A stretch of 60,254 bases of DNA, from NCBI GenBank assembly GCA_018064345.1, contig JAGHVK010000042.1, positions 1-60,254 of the forward strand, given 5' to 3'. Source of the stretch: Candidatus Cacconaster merdequi. Lineage in GTDB: Bacteria > Bacteroidota > Bacteroidia > Bacteroidales > UBA932. The notes beneath the pieces were generated by a model. It saw nothing but the letters and a program-made list of their open reading frames with translations. It searched no databases and was not told where the DNA came from. Within the stretch, counting starts at the first letter, position 1. Each line of letters starts with the position of its first letter. This document shows positions 1-9,184 of the stretch, in pieces. The position numbers and the translations under genes are program-made.

Positions 1-2352
1 AAGAGCATACAGATTCCAAAGCCTGTTCTGGGAGAAACGACAGTTTGCAATCCTCAGCTTATCTTCCAAATCTCTGAGAATGGCGTATGTCAGCGGTTCA
101 CCTTCATTATTCCAAATGATGCTAAGAGCCTTTATTTCATCCTGATGCTCTTTGCAGTATTTCTCAAATGCTTCGGTCGTTTCCCGTGCCTCTTCCATCG
201 AGAAACCTTTGGAAATAAGGTTGTCTTCGCCCGGCATCAGAGTCTCAACGAAACCTGCATTGAGGATTAGCAGGTATTGACGGGCTTCCGGATGGTTCAC
301 AATGCTGCTGACCAAACCTTTCCTCTCGTTGTTAGGCTCATTGATATCCTCAAAAGGCGGCAACAACCCTTTCTCCAAGGCGTTGAAGATGGATGTTGAT
401 AAATCCCTCATTTCAATGCCGGCGAGCTCTACAAATCTTACACTCTGTTCCGCAGTACACTTGTGGCTGATTCTGGCAAGCCTTGAAGCAAGCAGACGGA
501 GGTAATCGTCCTGAACATTTCCGTGAGTTATCAGTTCAAGAAGCCTTTTGAAGGTAATGACTTCAGTTGGTTCATCTTCGCCACCGGTCGGAATATATTT
601 CTCGTGTTCCGTCACACCGACTGCATCTATGAGATAGAAACAATCCTTAGAAAGCGCATTTGGAGTGACATTCCTCAACTGCTCATCACCGATAGTGCGG
701 ACTCCTCTTCCCTTCATTTGAACATAAAGAGGCTCCGACTGGACGTCACGCATGAACATCACCACTTCAAGAGGCTTCACATCAGTTCCTGTCGCGACCA
801 ACGTACAGGTGACGGCAATACGGAATTCCTTGTCATTCCTGAAATGGCGGATCAGCTCATTGCTGTCTCCTGAAGAGTATGTAATCTTTTGGACAAACGG
901 ATCATTGTCTCCAGTGTGGCCAAATACCTCTTTGGCGATATTCACAATGTTTGTGGCATGGGCCTCGTTGAGCGCGAATATCAGTGTCTTTGGCAGATAA
1001 TCCATATTGGCCTCTCGCTGCGGATCGGTGAACAGTTCAGTATAGACACAGTCCCTATAGGTTTCAAGCACAAGCTTGATTTGAGCCGGATTGACAACAC
1101 TCCTGTTCAGCTCTTCCTTGGTGTATTGCTTGGTTTCTTTCTGGCTGATGGTCTCGACCTTCCCGGTATAGCGGGTTACGACATGAAGTTTGTCACCTTT
1201 CCTGATTGCGCCACCGTTCTCAGTGGCCTCAGTCTTGATGCGATAAATTCGGCAGTCCACATTGACACCATCAATGATGCTCTTCTCCAGCGTATAATTG
1301 ACAATGCGGTTATTGTTGAAGAAGGCCATTGTTTCCGGTACCGGGGTGGCCGTGAGACCAATCATCTTTGCGGATGAGAAGTAGTCAAGAACCTTTTTCC
1401 AGTTGCCGTAGATGCTTCTGTGACATTCGTCAATGATTATCAGGTCAAAGAAATCCTTTGGTAAAGTCGGATTCTCCGGAAGTTCTACAGGTGAGTCTAC
1501 AGCATCTTCGTCATCATCGGTATCCACTATATCTTCTCCCTTCAATAAGGAGAAGAGCCGCTGGATGGTCGAAATAACAACATTGCTGTCGCTTGGAACC
1601 TTGGAGGATTTCAGGCGGTTTACTGTGTATATCGTATTGAACGGGTCCCCATTCTCGGTAAGTCGGAACATGCCGAACTCTCCCTCCGCCTGTTTGCCGA
1701 GGTTATTTCTGTCAACAAGGAACAATACCCGTTTCATCGGCGTGTATGCCAAAAATCGATATGATGCAAGACACGCCGTGTATGTCTTTCCTGAACCGGT
1801 AGCCAAGACCATCAGAGCTTTATTCTGTCCGGCCCTGAAGGATTTCTCCAACTCTGTTATCGCTTCAATCTGACAGGCTCTAAGTGCATTCTTCTCGTGC
1901 TTGCTCAATGCCGGAAGGCCAGCATACGGATCGGTGATGCAAAGCATCCTGGCCATTTCTTTTGGGGTGTGAATCCGGTGGATACGATTCAGGCCACCTT
2001 CAGTGTTGCGAAAGTCTTGGAAGAAGGTATACTCCCCATTGGACTGATATCCGAACGGCAATGGTCTTGACCATGCCTGATAGCAATTGGGAACGCCACG
2101 GGCATACATGGCAGTTTGCTCGCATACTTTTTGAGATGTGACATCCACCTCCTCTCGTTTGGCTTCAAGAATACCGACCGCTTTCCCATTGAGGAAAAGG
2201 AAATAATCCGCCTCGTGATTTCCCTCCAGCAGACCTTCACGAATAGCCGCAGCTGTCATAGCAGGTGAATAGAAGTCTCTGTCCACAACCTGCCAGCCAG
2301 CGTCCTCAAACATCTGGTCAATCTTTATTCTGGCTTTTTCTTCCGGTGTCAT
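1..2352 (-). CDS. hsdR: Type I restriction enzyme R subunit (HsdR-like), partial, 3' end beyond window
   Basis: ATP-dependent DNA translocase/endonuclease subunit of a type I restriction system, or a close DEAD/DEAH helicase-nuclease relative. The frame is open for 784 codons from ATG at 2352 to the window edge. I checked it as continuous at four points. Seen: a PD-(D/E)XK-type nuclease pattern near the N-terminus (D49 and E63-A-K65), Walker A ATGSGKT at residues 184-190, a DECH box at 308-311, and a VATGTD helicase motif VI region near 519. About 270 residues follow motif VI, which fits an EcoEI-type C-terminal domain. The usual partners HsdM and HsdS are not upstream; if present they lie beyond position 1. 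No clear promoter is seen, but a 19-nt repeat sits 17 nt before the start. The family is certain enough; whether it belongs to a complete restriction-modification system cannot be seen here. Confidence 0.85.
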   Translation of the reverse strand, partial: MTPEEKARIKIDQMFEDAGWQVVDRDFYSPAMTAAAIREGLLEGNHEADYFLFLNGKAVGILEAKREEVDVTSQKVCEQTAMYARGVPNCYQAWSRPLPFGYQSNGEYTFFQDFRNTEGGLNRIHRIHTPKEMARMLCITDPYAGLPALSKHEKNALRACQIEAITELEKSFRAGQNKALMVLATGSGKTYTACLASYRFLAYTPMKRVLFLVDRNNLGKQAEGEFGMFRLTENGDPFNTIYTVNRLKSSKVPSDSNVVISTIQRLFSLLKGEDIVDTDDDEDAVDSPVELPENPTLPKDFFDLIIIDECHRSIYGNWKKVLDYFSSAKMIGLTATPVPETMAFFNNNRIVNYTLEKSIIDGVNVDCRIYRIKTEATENGGAIRKGDKLHVVTRYTGKVETISQKETKQYTKEELNRSVVNPAQIKLVLETYRDCVYTELFTDPQREANMDYLPKTLIFALNEAHATNIVNIAKEVFGHTGDNDPFVQKITYSSGDSNELIRHFRNDKEFRIAVTCTLVATGTDVKPLEVVMFMRDVQSEPLYVQMKGRGVRTIGDEQLRNVTPNALSKDCFYLIDAVGVTEHEKYIPTGGEDEPTEVITFKRLLELITHGNVQDDYLRLLASRLARISHKCTAEQSVRFVELAGIEMRDLSTSIFNALEKGLLPPFEDINEPNNERKGLVSSIVNHPEARQYLLILNAGFVETLMPGEDNLISKGFSMEEARETTEAFEKYCKEHQDEIKALSIIWNNEGEPLTYAILRDLEDKLRIANCRFSQNRLWNLYAL

Positions 2353-2368
2353 TATTTAATCTGTATAA

Positions 2369-2387
2369 GAACCATTTCAAAACAGGT
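2369..2387 (-). repeat. Single copy of the inverted-repeat end found around 29101-29330
   Basis: The 19 bases GAACCATTTCAAAACAGGT on the plus strand are identical to the right-hand terminal repeat of the 230-bp element at 29309-29327. No second end and no internal sequence of that element is seen nearby, so this looks like a remnant or an independently used motif. It lies 17 nt upstream of the hsdR start and supplies the stop of the small frame before it. Confidence 0.6.
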
Positions 2388-2529
2388 ACTGATTCACGCC
2401 AAGAAGTTCCGAAATCTTCACTATTGTTTCTAATGATGGCTGTGAGGTAATTGCGAAGATATCAATTATTTCGTATTTCGCCAAGAAATCAAAAATCCCA
2501 CAACGATTTTGCGAGACCACAAACAGCAT
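2377..2529 (-). CDS. Possible small ORF (50 aa), unrecognised
   Basis: Small open frame between the helicase terminator and hsdR. It contains a stretch ending in an SELLGV-type helix that is mildly reminiscent of a helix-turn-helix. I do not recognise it. The frame can be extended upstream to 2634, but that would run through the terminator hairpin at 2594-2622, so only the internal ATG at 2529 is credible. Its last codons and TGA stop fall inside the 19-nt repeat at 2369-2387. It could be a remnant truncated by that repeat, or simply chance. Confidence 0.2.
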   Translation of the reverse strand: MLFVVSQNRCGIFDFLAKYEIIDIFAITSQPSLETIVKISELLGVNQYLF

Positions 2530-2582
2530 TGTGGAATCTCTTTCTTCGACCAATGAATCACTATAAAACCGGAACCTGTTGA

Positions 2583-2622
2583 AAGAAAAAGACAGAGGCC
2601 GTCGGTGAAAACCGAGGCCTCT
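2583..2622 (-). terminator. Rho-independent terminator after the PcrA/UvrD helicase gene
   Basis: Near-perfect hairpin at 2594-2622: outer arms AGAGGCC/GGCCTCT, inner arms TCGGT/ACCGA, GAAA loop. On the minus strand it is followed by a T-rich run (GTCTTTTTC). It lies 118 nt after the helicase stop and separates that gene from hsdR. Confidence 0.8.
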
Positions 2623-2739
2623 GGTGCTAACCAAAACCTTGAGTCGTAAGACTCATTGACTATGAAAAACCACGTAGAATTCTAACAAATTATGTGCCAT
2701 CAGGGACTGTCTGACAGCATCGGAACAGAGTCCTCAAAA

Positions 2740-5145
2740 TCAGTTGCAGACTCTGAGCCTGGCGAATTTCAGAAGAAGAGTCTTCTCTCCTGAGTCATCG
2801 AATCTGACTACGGCTTTCATATTGGCTCCTGTGCCATCGAAACTCATTATCTGCCCGAAGCCGAAGCGGTCGTGCTCCACACGGCTTCCGATTCTCAGCT
2901 CGGATATGGCGGAAGGAACGAAGTCCAGTGAAGGGGTATGGCCGGCAGACGGCCGCGGACGTACTGCCGCAGGATTCGTTGATGGACGGGAAGGTGCCTG
3001 AGACATCCTTCCTTCGCTCTTGTGCACATATCCTCCGGAATTTCGCTGGGTGGTGAAATAACTCTTCTGGAAGGAGGTCCGTGGCATGTCGTCGTAGTGG
3101 TTCTCGTCGGAACTTATCGGTGCGGAGAGCCATTTGCGGTCAATCTCTCTCAGGAAACGGGACGGCCTGTTGCTCTCCTCGCTGCCCCATTTCCGTCTGT
3201 TCTGAGCGAAAGAGAGAGTGATGGCCTTCATTGCGCGGGTAAGCGCCACATAGAAGAGCCTGCGCTCCTCTTCAATCTTTTCGAGCGAATCGTTCATACT
3301 TTCGGAAGGGAAGAGGTTCTCCTCCATACCGGCGATATATACGTATGGAAACTCCAGGCCTTTTGATGCGTGGACCGTCATGAGAGTGATTCTGTTGCTG
3401 TTCTCAAGGTCCGGATCCTGTTCGTCGTCTTTCTCGACTTCGCTCATCAGGTATATGTTTTCCAGGTAGTCGCTGAGAGTGACTGTGCTTTCCACGGCTT
3501 CTTCTCCGTCATCTGCAAGAGTCTTCCTCATCTCTGACTCCTGTTCGCTGTATTCCTTGATGCTGTTGAAGAGTTCCTCGATATTCTCGAAGCGGGCGGT
3601 TCCTTCCGGTGAGTTGTCGGCATTCAATGATGCCAGATATCCTGAAAGATTCCCGGCCTCTACAGCAAGTTCGTAGCAGTCAGAGATAGGGGCCTTCTGC
3701 GAAAGTTGCTCTATGATCTTGGAGAAAGAGCGGAACTTTGTGATGGCGGCATCCTTCAGACCTTGTGCGTACAGGTCTTCTACAGGAAGGTATGTGGCTT
3801 CGAAGAGGGAACGCTGCGAGGCTGATGCCGCTGCTGCGAGCCTCTCCAAGGATGTCTCTCCTATGCCTCTTGCCGGAACGTTCACCACCCTTCGGAAAGA
3901 TTCGTCATCGAGATTGTTGACAATGAGTTTGAAGTAGGCGAGCATGTCCTTGACTTCGGCTCTGTCATAGAAAGAGTGACCGCCGTATATCCTGAACGGC
4001 AGATTCTTTCTTCGAAGGCTCTCTTCAAGGGCCCTGGACTGGGCATTTGTGCGGTAGAGGATGGCGAAACTGTCGTACTGCACCTTGTCCGAGAAGATTC
4101 TGTCCACGATGGACGATGCAATCAGAAATGCCTCTTCGTTTTCGGTGAAAGCCTTGATCACCTGTATCTTCTCACCCTCTTCCGCCATTGAGTAACACTC
4201 TTTTTCCAGACGGTTCTCATTCTTGGAAATCAGGCTGTTGGCGGCATTGACGATAGTTCTGGTGGAACGGTAGTTCTGCTCCAGGCGGAAGACTTTCGCA
4301 TCGGGGTAATCTTTCTGGAATCGCAGGATGTTCTCGATTCTTGCCCCGCGGAATCCGTATATGCTCTGGGAGTCGTCGCCAACGACACAGATGTTGTGGT
4401 GTCTTGCTGCAAGCTTGCGGAGAATTATGTACTGTGCGTGGTTGGTATCCTGATACTCGTCCACCATTATGTATTTGAACCGGGAGGCTATCTTTTCGCA
4501 AACCTCAGGAAAGTCCCGCAGGAGGATGTTCATATTGAGCAGGATGTCATCGAAGTCCATCGCTCCGGCTCCCTTGCATTTCTTCTGGTAGAGTTCGTAT
4601 ACGTCGCAGATTCTCGGGTGGCGCGATGCACGGTCACTCTCCATCAGATCAACGTTGTTGCGATAGCCGGTCACTGTGACCAGGTTGTTCTTGGCGAGGG
4701 AGATGCGGCTTTGAACAGCATTGGGCTTGTAGGTCTTGTCGTCAAGCTCGAGTTCCTTTATGCACTGCTTCACGATGCTGCGGGAGTCGCTCTGGTCATA
4801 TATGGTGAACTGCTGCGGATAGCCCAGCTTTTCCGCCCATTCCCGAAGGAACCTGATGAATACGGAGTGGAACGTGCCCATACATATCCATCTTGCCTTG
4901 TAGTCGCCGACGAGCGACGCAATCCTCTCCTTCATCTCACCGGCAGCTTTCTTTGTGAAAGTCAGCGCCATGACTTCGCTTGGACGGCATCCTTGGGAAA
5001 GTATGTGCGCAACCCTGCAGGTCAGTACCCTCGTCTTCCCGGAACCGGCTCCGGCAATTATCAGAGAGGGTCCTTCGGTACACGCCACAGCTTCTTTCTG
5101 GGCGCAGTTCAATCCTTCGTACAGGTCAGTTTGACAGTTGCTCAT
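2740..5145 (-). CDS. UvrD/PcrA-family ATP-dependent DNA helicase
   Basis: Superfamily 1A 3'-5' DNA helicase, the group that acts in nucleotide excision and mismatch repair and displaces RecA or stalled polymerase. 801 aa, within the usual length for PcrA. Seen: Walker A AGAGSGKT near the N-terminus, a VDEYQDTN motif II, VGDDSQSIYGFRGA motif III, EQNYRST motif IV, MTVHASKGLEF motif V and a VALTRA motif VI. A short Tudor-like C-terminal tail with a GSRVEHDRFG motif is typical of PcrA. The frame extends to 5175, but I chose ATG 5145 because a good promoter (5154-5184) lies between the two candidates. Single-gene unit, divergent from nqrA and followed by its own terminator. PcrA versus UvrD naming is a matter of convention here. 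Confidence 0.93.
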   Translation of the reverse strand: MSNCQTDLYEGLNCAQKEAVACTEGPSLIIAGAGSGKTRVLTCRVAHILSQGCRPSEVMALTFTKKAAGEMKERIASLVGDYKARWICMGTFHSVFIRFLREWAEKLGYPQQFTIYDQSDSRSIVKQCIKELELDDKTYKPNAVQSRISLAKNNLVTVTGYRNNVDLMESDRASRHPRICDVYELYQKKCKGAGAMDFDDILLNMNILLRDFPEVCEKIASRFKYIMVDEYQDTNHAQYIILRKLAARHHNICVVGDDSQSIYGFRGARIENILRFQKDYPDAKVFRLEQNYRSTRTIVNAANSLISKNENRLEKECYSMAEEGEKIQVIKAFTENEEAFLIASSIVDRIFSDKVQYDSFAILYRTNAQSRALEESLRRKNLPFRIYGGHSFYDRAEVKDMLAYFKLIVNNLDDESFRRVVNVPARGIGETSLERLAAAASASQRSLFEATYLPVEDLYAQGLKDAAITKFRSFSKIIEQLSQKAPISDCYELAVEAGNLSGYLASLNADNSPEGTARFENIEELFNSIKEYSEQESEMRKTLADDGEEAVESTVTLSDYLENIYLMSEVEKDDEQDPDLENSNRITLMTVHASKGLEFPYVYIAGMEENLFPSESMNDSLEKIEEERRLFYVALTRAMKAITLSFAQNRRKWGSEESNRPSRFLREIDRKWLSAPISSDENHYDDMPRTSFQKSYFTTQRNSGGYVHKSEGRMSQAPSRPSTNPAAVRPRPSAGHTPSLDFVPSAISELRIGSRVEHDRFGFGQIMSFDGTGANMKAVVRFDDSGEKTLLLKFARLRVCN

Positions 5146-5153
5146 AACGAGTG

Positions 5154-5184
5154 CAAAGATAACCCGAAAAATCAATGGCGCAAG
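5154..5184 (-). promoter_or_regulatory. Promoter for the PcrA/UvrD helicase gene
   Basis: Minus strand reads CTTG, 19 nt, TATCTTTG, matching the Bacteroidota primary sigma consensus TTTG-N19-TAnnTTTG. The predicted start of transcription is within a few bases of the ATG at 5145, so the leader would be very short. It is back-to-back with the nqr promoter. Confidence 0.65.
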
Positions 5185-5186
5185 GC

Positions 5187-5217
5187 TTTTTTTTTAGCGT
5201 TATTATGGGTATCTTTG
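5187..5217 (+). promoter_or_regulatory. Promoter for the nqr operon
   Basis: T-rich -33 box (TTTT at 5187-5190), 19 nt, then TATCTTTG at 5210-5217. This lies 43 nt before nqrA, directly abutting the oppositely oriented helicase promoter. Confidence 0.6.
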
Positions 5218-5260
5218 CCGACTTTTATAACGTATTTATTACTAACTCAATAAAAAAATA

Positions 5261-6622
5261 ATGTCAGATCACATCAGATTGAAGAAGGGCCTGGATCTTC
5301 CAGTATCGGGAGCCGCCCTTTGCAAGGTGACCAAGACAGTGGCTCCGGGCATCGTCGCCGTAAAGCCTTCAGACTTCCGTGGCGTGGTTCCACGCCTTTT
5401 GGTCAAGGAAGGTGAGGCTGTGAAGGCCGGAACTCCTCTGTTCGCTGACAAGAACAATCCACAGGTTGTCTTCTGCTCTCCGGTAAGCGGTGTCGTCGAT
5501 GCCGTCGTACGCGGTGACAAGCGTAAGCTGCTTGCTGTGACTGTCAAGTCAGATGGTCAGAACGATGCCATCCACTTCGATGTTCCGGAACTGTCCTCAC
5601 TGGACCGTGAGACAGCAGTGAAGATCCTTCTGGAAAGCGGTGCATGGCCTTGCATCAAACAACGTCCTTACGGCACGGTTGCGAATCCGTCAGATATGCC
5701 TAAGGCAGTATTCATTTCAGCAATGCCTACGGCTCCGCTCGCAGCTCAGACTGATTTCACTCTCGCTTCCGAGATGGAGGCAGTGCAGGCCGGTGTGGAT
5801 GTCCTTGCCAAACTTACCTCCGGCAGCGTCCACGTGTCGATGACTTCGGCGAACAGCGCATCAACCAAGTTCGCGAATCTGAAGAATGTCGTCCTTCACA
5901 CTTTCGAAGGACCTCATCCTGCTGGTAACGTAGGAGTACAGATCAATCACATCTGCCCGATAAACAAGGGAGAGGTGGTTTGGACTGTGGACTGCTTCCT
6001 GGTAGCTGTCATCGGACGTCTGTTCCTCAATGGCGTCTATGACCCGTCCCGTACGATTGCCGTCGCAGGCCCTGCCGTCAAGAATCCTTCATACGTGAAA
6101 GTGCCTGGCGGTGTTTCAATGAAGGATCTCGCAGAGTATGCCGATGGTTCGAAGGGTGACGTGCGCATCATCAGCGGCGACATCCTCTCCGGTGAGAACA
6201 TCGGTGCCGACGGTTTCCTCGGATTCTACAGCAATCTCGTCTCAATGCTTCCGGAAGGAAACTATTATGAGATGTTCGGATGGTGCAAACCGTTCCGCTT
6301 CAAGAAGTTCAGCTTCTCACGCTCTTATTGGAGCCGTTTTGCCCCAAAGAGCCGCAAGTACGATATGGACACCAATCTGAACGGCGGACCGCGCGCGTTC
6401 GTTGTGTCTGACACCTATGGCAAGGTGCTCCCTATGGATATCTATCCTGTATATCTGTTCAAGGCAATCCTTGCAGGGAACCTCGAGAAGATGGAGGAAC
6501 TCGGAATCTATGAAGTGATCGAGGAAGATGTCGCCCTGTGCGAGTATGTCGATCCTTCAAAGAACGAGATACAGTCCATAGTATCCAACGGCATTGACCT
6601 GATGTTGAAAGAAATGGCTTAA
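5261..6622 (+). CDS. nqrA: Na+-translocating NADH:quinone reductase subunit A
   Basis: Cytoplasmic-face subunit of the Na+-NQR complex, which couples NADH oxidation and quinone reduction to sodium export and is linked to quinone interaction in studied complexes. 453 aa, close to the usual length of about 447. The N-terminal region shows the RnfC/NqrA-type barrel-sandwich hybrid (around residues 30-75), followed by the long NqrA core. No transmembrane segment, as expected. It is the first gene of a six-gene operon with short gaps (11, 2, 3, 17 and 12 nt), under the promoter at 5187-5217. Confidence 0.96.
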   Translation: MSDHIRLKKGLDLPVSGAALCKVTKTVAPGIVAVKPSDFRGVVPRLLVKEGEAVKAGTPLFADKNNPQVVFCSPVSGVVDAVVRGDKRKLLAVTVKSDGQNDAIHFDVPELSSLDRETAVKILLESGAWPCIKQRPYGTVANPSDMPKAVFISAMPTAPLAAQTDFTLASEMEAVQAGVDVLAKLTSGSVHVSMTSANSASTKFANLKNVVLHTFEGPHPAGNVGVQINHICPINKGEVVWTVDCFLVAVIGRLFLNGVYDPSRTIAVAGPAVKNPSYVKVPGGVSMKDLAEYADGSKGDVRIISGDILSGENIGADGFLGFYSNLVSMLPEGNYYEMFGWCKPFRFKKFSFSRSYWSRFAPKSRKYDMDTNLNGGPRAFVVSDTYGKVLPMDIYPVYLFKAILAGNLEKMEELGIYEVIEEDVALCEYVDPSKNEIQSIVSNGIDLMLKEMA

Positions 6623-6633
6623 GGAGGAAGAAT

Positions 6634-7779
6634 ATGAACGGATTAAGAAAACTGACAGACAAGATCAAACCGACTTTCTCCAAGGGCGGTCGCCTGAGCT
6701 GGCTCGGTTCAACTTTCGAGGCATTCGAAAGTTTCCTCTTCGTTCCTGATACAGTGTCGAAGAAAGGTGTTCACGTACACGACAGTGTCGATCTCAAAAG
6801 GGTCATCACGGTCGCTCTCGTGGCACTGCTTCCTTCAGTACTGTTCGGAATGTACAACATCGGCTATCAGCACAATATCGCCATCGGAGGTCAGATGGGC
6901 TTTTGGGCAATCGTGTGGTACGGTTTCCTCAAGATACTCCCTCTCTATCTGGTGACATACATTGTGGGTCTCGCAATCGAGTTTGCGTCAGCCCAGATCA
7001 ACGGACACGAAGTCAATGAAGGCTTCCTCTTCACAGGACTCATCATCCCTCTCATCGTTCCGGTATCCATTCCTTTGTGGATGCTCGCACTGGCAGTAGC
7101 CTTCGCGGTAATCTTCGGAAAGGAAGTGTTCGGAGGTACAGGTATGAACATCTGGAACCCTGCATTGCTTGCACGTGCATTCCTCTTCTTCTCATACCCT
7201 AACCAGATGTCAGGTGACGGTATCTGGTTCTCACTCCGCAAAGGGGAGACCATTATCGACGGTGTCAGCTCAGCCACACCTCTTTCACAGATGTCAGGCG
7301 GACTGGAGAACATACAGTACTCGATAGCTGACATGTTCTTCGGCTTCATTCCGGGATCTGTGGGCGAGACATCCAAGCTCTGCATTCTCATCGGTGCTTT
7401 CATCCTGATATACACCGGAGTGGGAAGCTGGAAGATTATGATTTCAAGCATAGCGGGCGGGCTTCTCGTCGGCTGGCTCGGCGTTATCGGCGGTGCAACG
7501 GACGTTCCTGCTTATTATCACCTGCTTATGGGTGGATTCCTCTTTGGTAGTGTATTTATGGCTACCGACCCTGTCACTGCTGCCCAGACCGAATGCGGCA
7601 AGTGGATTTACGGATTCCTCGTCGGAGCGATTGCGGTTGTCATCCGTCTCTTCAACCCTGGATATCCGGAAGGAATGATGCTCGCCATCCTCCTTATGAA
7701 TACATTCGCACCGCTCATCGACCACATCGTTGTCGGCAGGAACATCAAAAAGAGACTTTCACGAGCTAAAACTGCATAG
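6634..7779 (+). CDS. nqrB: Na+-translocating NADH:quinone reductase subunit B
   Basis: Large membrane subunit of Na+-NQR, carrying covalent FMN and, in known complexes, riboflavin and part of the sodium path. 381 aa with about ten hydrophobic segments. The flavinylation motif SSAT is at residues 212-215, making Thr215 the likely FMN-linked residue. Followed by nqrC after 2 nt. The start is fixed by an unusually strong Shine-Dalgarno (GGAGG at 6623-6627, 6 nt before ATG). Confidence 0.96.
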   Translation: MNGLRKLTDKIKPTFSKGGRLSWLGSTFEAFESFLFVPDTVSKKGVHVHDSVDLKRVITVALVALLPSVLFGMYNIGYQHNIAIGGQMGFWAIVWYGFLKILPLYLVTYIVGLAIEFASAQINGHEVNEGFLFTGLIIPLIVPVSIPLWMLALAVAFAVIFGKEVFGGTGMNIWNPALLARAFLFFSYPNQMSGDGIWFSLRKGETIIDGVSSATPLSQMSGGLENIQYSIADMFFGFIPGSVGETSKLCILIGAFILIYTGVGSWKIMISSIAGGLLVGWLGVIGGATDVPAYYHLLMGGFLFGSVFMATDPVTAAQTECGKWIYGFLVGAIAVVIRLFNPGYPEGMMLAILLMNTFAPLIDHIVVGRNIKKRLSRAKTA

Positions 7780-7781
7780 TT

Positions 7782-8540
7782 ATGAATACAAACAGCAACG
7801 TATATACGGTAATATACACGACAGTCATAGTAGTGATTGTCGCTGCGGTCCTCGCGTTCGTGTCTCAGTCCCTCAAACCGATGCAGGAGGCGAACGAAAA
7901 GGCAGAGACCATCAGCCAGATTCTGACTGCCGCCCAGTTCGGTGAAAAAGACCATTGGCAGGAGATCGGCAATGCAGCCACCATCAAGTTCTTCGAAGAG
8001 AACGTTGAAGGAGAGCCTGAAATCGTTTCTCCGGCAGCTCTCAAGGCCTTGAACTACAAGATCAAGGACAACAAGGAAGGTCTCCGGCTTCCTTCATATA
8101 CTTTCAACAACGGTGTCACAGTCATTCCGGTTTACGGAGCGGGACTGTGGGGACCGGTATGGGGCTTCATCGCTCTCGACACTGATTTCCAGACAATAGT
8201 CGGAGCCTACTTTGACCATGAGTCAGAGACTCCGGGCCTTGGCGGCAAGATCAAGGACGACCCTTCGTTCCGCGCTCTGTTCAAGGGTAAGAAAGTCGAT
8301 TTCAATGATGCTGAAAATCCGTTCGATATTGTGAAGAACGGTACTGCGAAGGGCCTTGATATGACAAGCAAGATTGATGCTATCAGCGGTGCAACAATGA
8401 CCAGCAACGGCCTTGACGCAGCTATCGACACCTGGCTCGGCTCATACGTACCAAGTCTGAAGATGGCTCAGGAAATGGCTGCAAAGCAGGCTGAAGAGGC
8501 TGCCGCCGCAGAGGCAGAAACTGAAAACGTGGAGGAATAA
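7782..8540 (+). CDS. nqrC: Na+-translocating NADH:quinone reductase subunit C
   Basis: Membrane-anchored periplasmic flavoprotein subunit of Na+-NQR. 252 aa. It has one N-terminal transmembrane helix (about residues 10-28), an FMN-binding domain, and the flavinylation motif SGAT at residues 202-205, so Thr205 is the probable attachment site. The extreme C-terminus is Ala/Glu-rich and likely disordered. nqrD starts 3 nt later. Confidence 0.95.
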   Translation: MNTNSNVYTVIYTTVIVVIVAAVLAFVSQSLKPMQEANEKAETISQILTAAQFGEKDHWQEIGNAATIKFFEENVEGEPEIVSPAALKALNYKIKDNKEGLRLPSYTFNNGVTVIPVYGAGLWGPVWGFIALDTDFQTIVGAYFDHESETPGLGGKIKDDPSFRALFKGKKVDFNDAENPFDIVKNGTAKGLDMTSKIDAISGATMTSNGLDAAIDTWLGSYVPSLKMAQEMAAKQAEEAAAAEAETENVEE

Positions 8541-8543
8541 GTT

Positions 8544-9167
8544 ATGGCAAATCTGAAAGAAACTATTCTCAATCCGATACTCAAGGGCAATCCTATCACG
8601 GTGCTCATCCTCGGTATCTGCTCTTCTCTTGCCGTTACGGTGGAGCTTAAGGGTGCCTTTGTGATGGCCCTCTCTGTGACCATCGTCACAGGCCTCTCAA
8701 GCTTTGTATGCTCACTGCTCAGAAAGACCATTCCGAACCGCGTGCGAATCATCGTCCAGCTCGTGGTTGTGGCCCTGATGGTGATTCTAGTGGACCAGCT
8801 GCTGAAATCATTCGAAAGCACTTATGCAATCGACAAGCAGCTGTCGGTATATATCGGCCTTATCATCACCAACTGTATCGTGATGGGCCGCATTGAGGCG
8901 TTCGCACTCGGCAACAAGCCTCTGCCTTCACTTCTCGACGGCCTTTCAAACGGAATCGGCTACGGTATGATTCTCATCATAGTGGCCTTCTTCCGCGAAC
9001 TTCTCGGAAGCGGTACTCTCTTCGGTTTCCAGATTATCCCGGATGCGCTCTATGCTGCGGGATATGTGAACAACGGACTGGTAATCCTTCCTCCTTTCGC
9101 CCTGATTCTGCTCGGTTGCATAATCTGGGTACACAGGAGCATAGACAAGGACCTTCAGGAAAAATAA
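8544..9167 (+). CDS. nqrD: Na+-translocating NADH:quinone reductase subunit D
   Basis: Integral membrane subunit of Na+-NQR, paralogous to NqrE and to RnfA/RnfE. With NqrE it forms the symmetrical core that holds the intramembrane iron centre in known structures. 207 aa with about six transmembrane segments. Seen: the conserved TNC motif in the third helix (LIITNCIVMGRIEAFA) and the GYGMILI motif. Length matches the family (about 210). It sits between nqrC and nqrE. Confidence 0.95.
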   Translation: MANLKETILNPILKGNPITVLILGICSSLAVTVELKGAFVMALSVTIVTGLSSFVCSLLRKTIPNRVRIIVQLVVVALMVILVDQLLKSFESTYAIDKQLSVYIGLIITNCIVMGRIEAFALGNKPLPSLLDGLSNGIGYGMILIIVAFFRELLGSGTLFGFQIIPDALYAAGYVNNGLVILPPFALILLGCIIWVHRSIDKDLQEK

Positions 9168-9184
9168 TGTAACACTTATCGGTT

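Noticed and set aside
4396..5253. 285-aa plus-strand open frame antisense to the helicase gene
   Set aside because: Lies wholly opposite a well-conserved helicase frame and over the two promoters; no recognisable domain, a codon-structure shadow.
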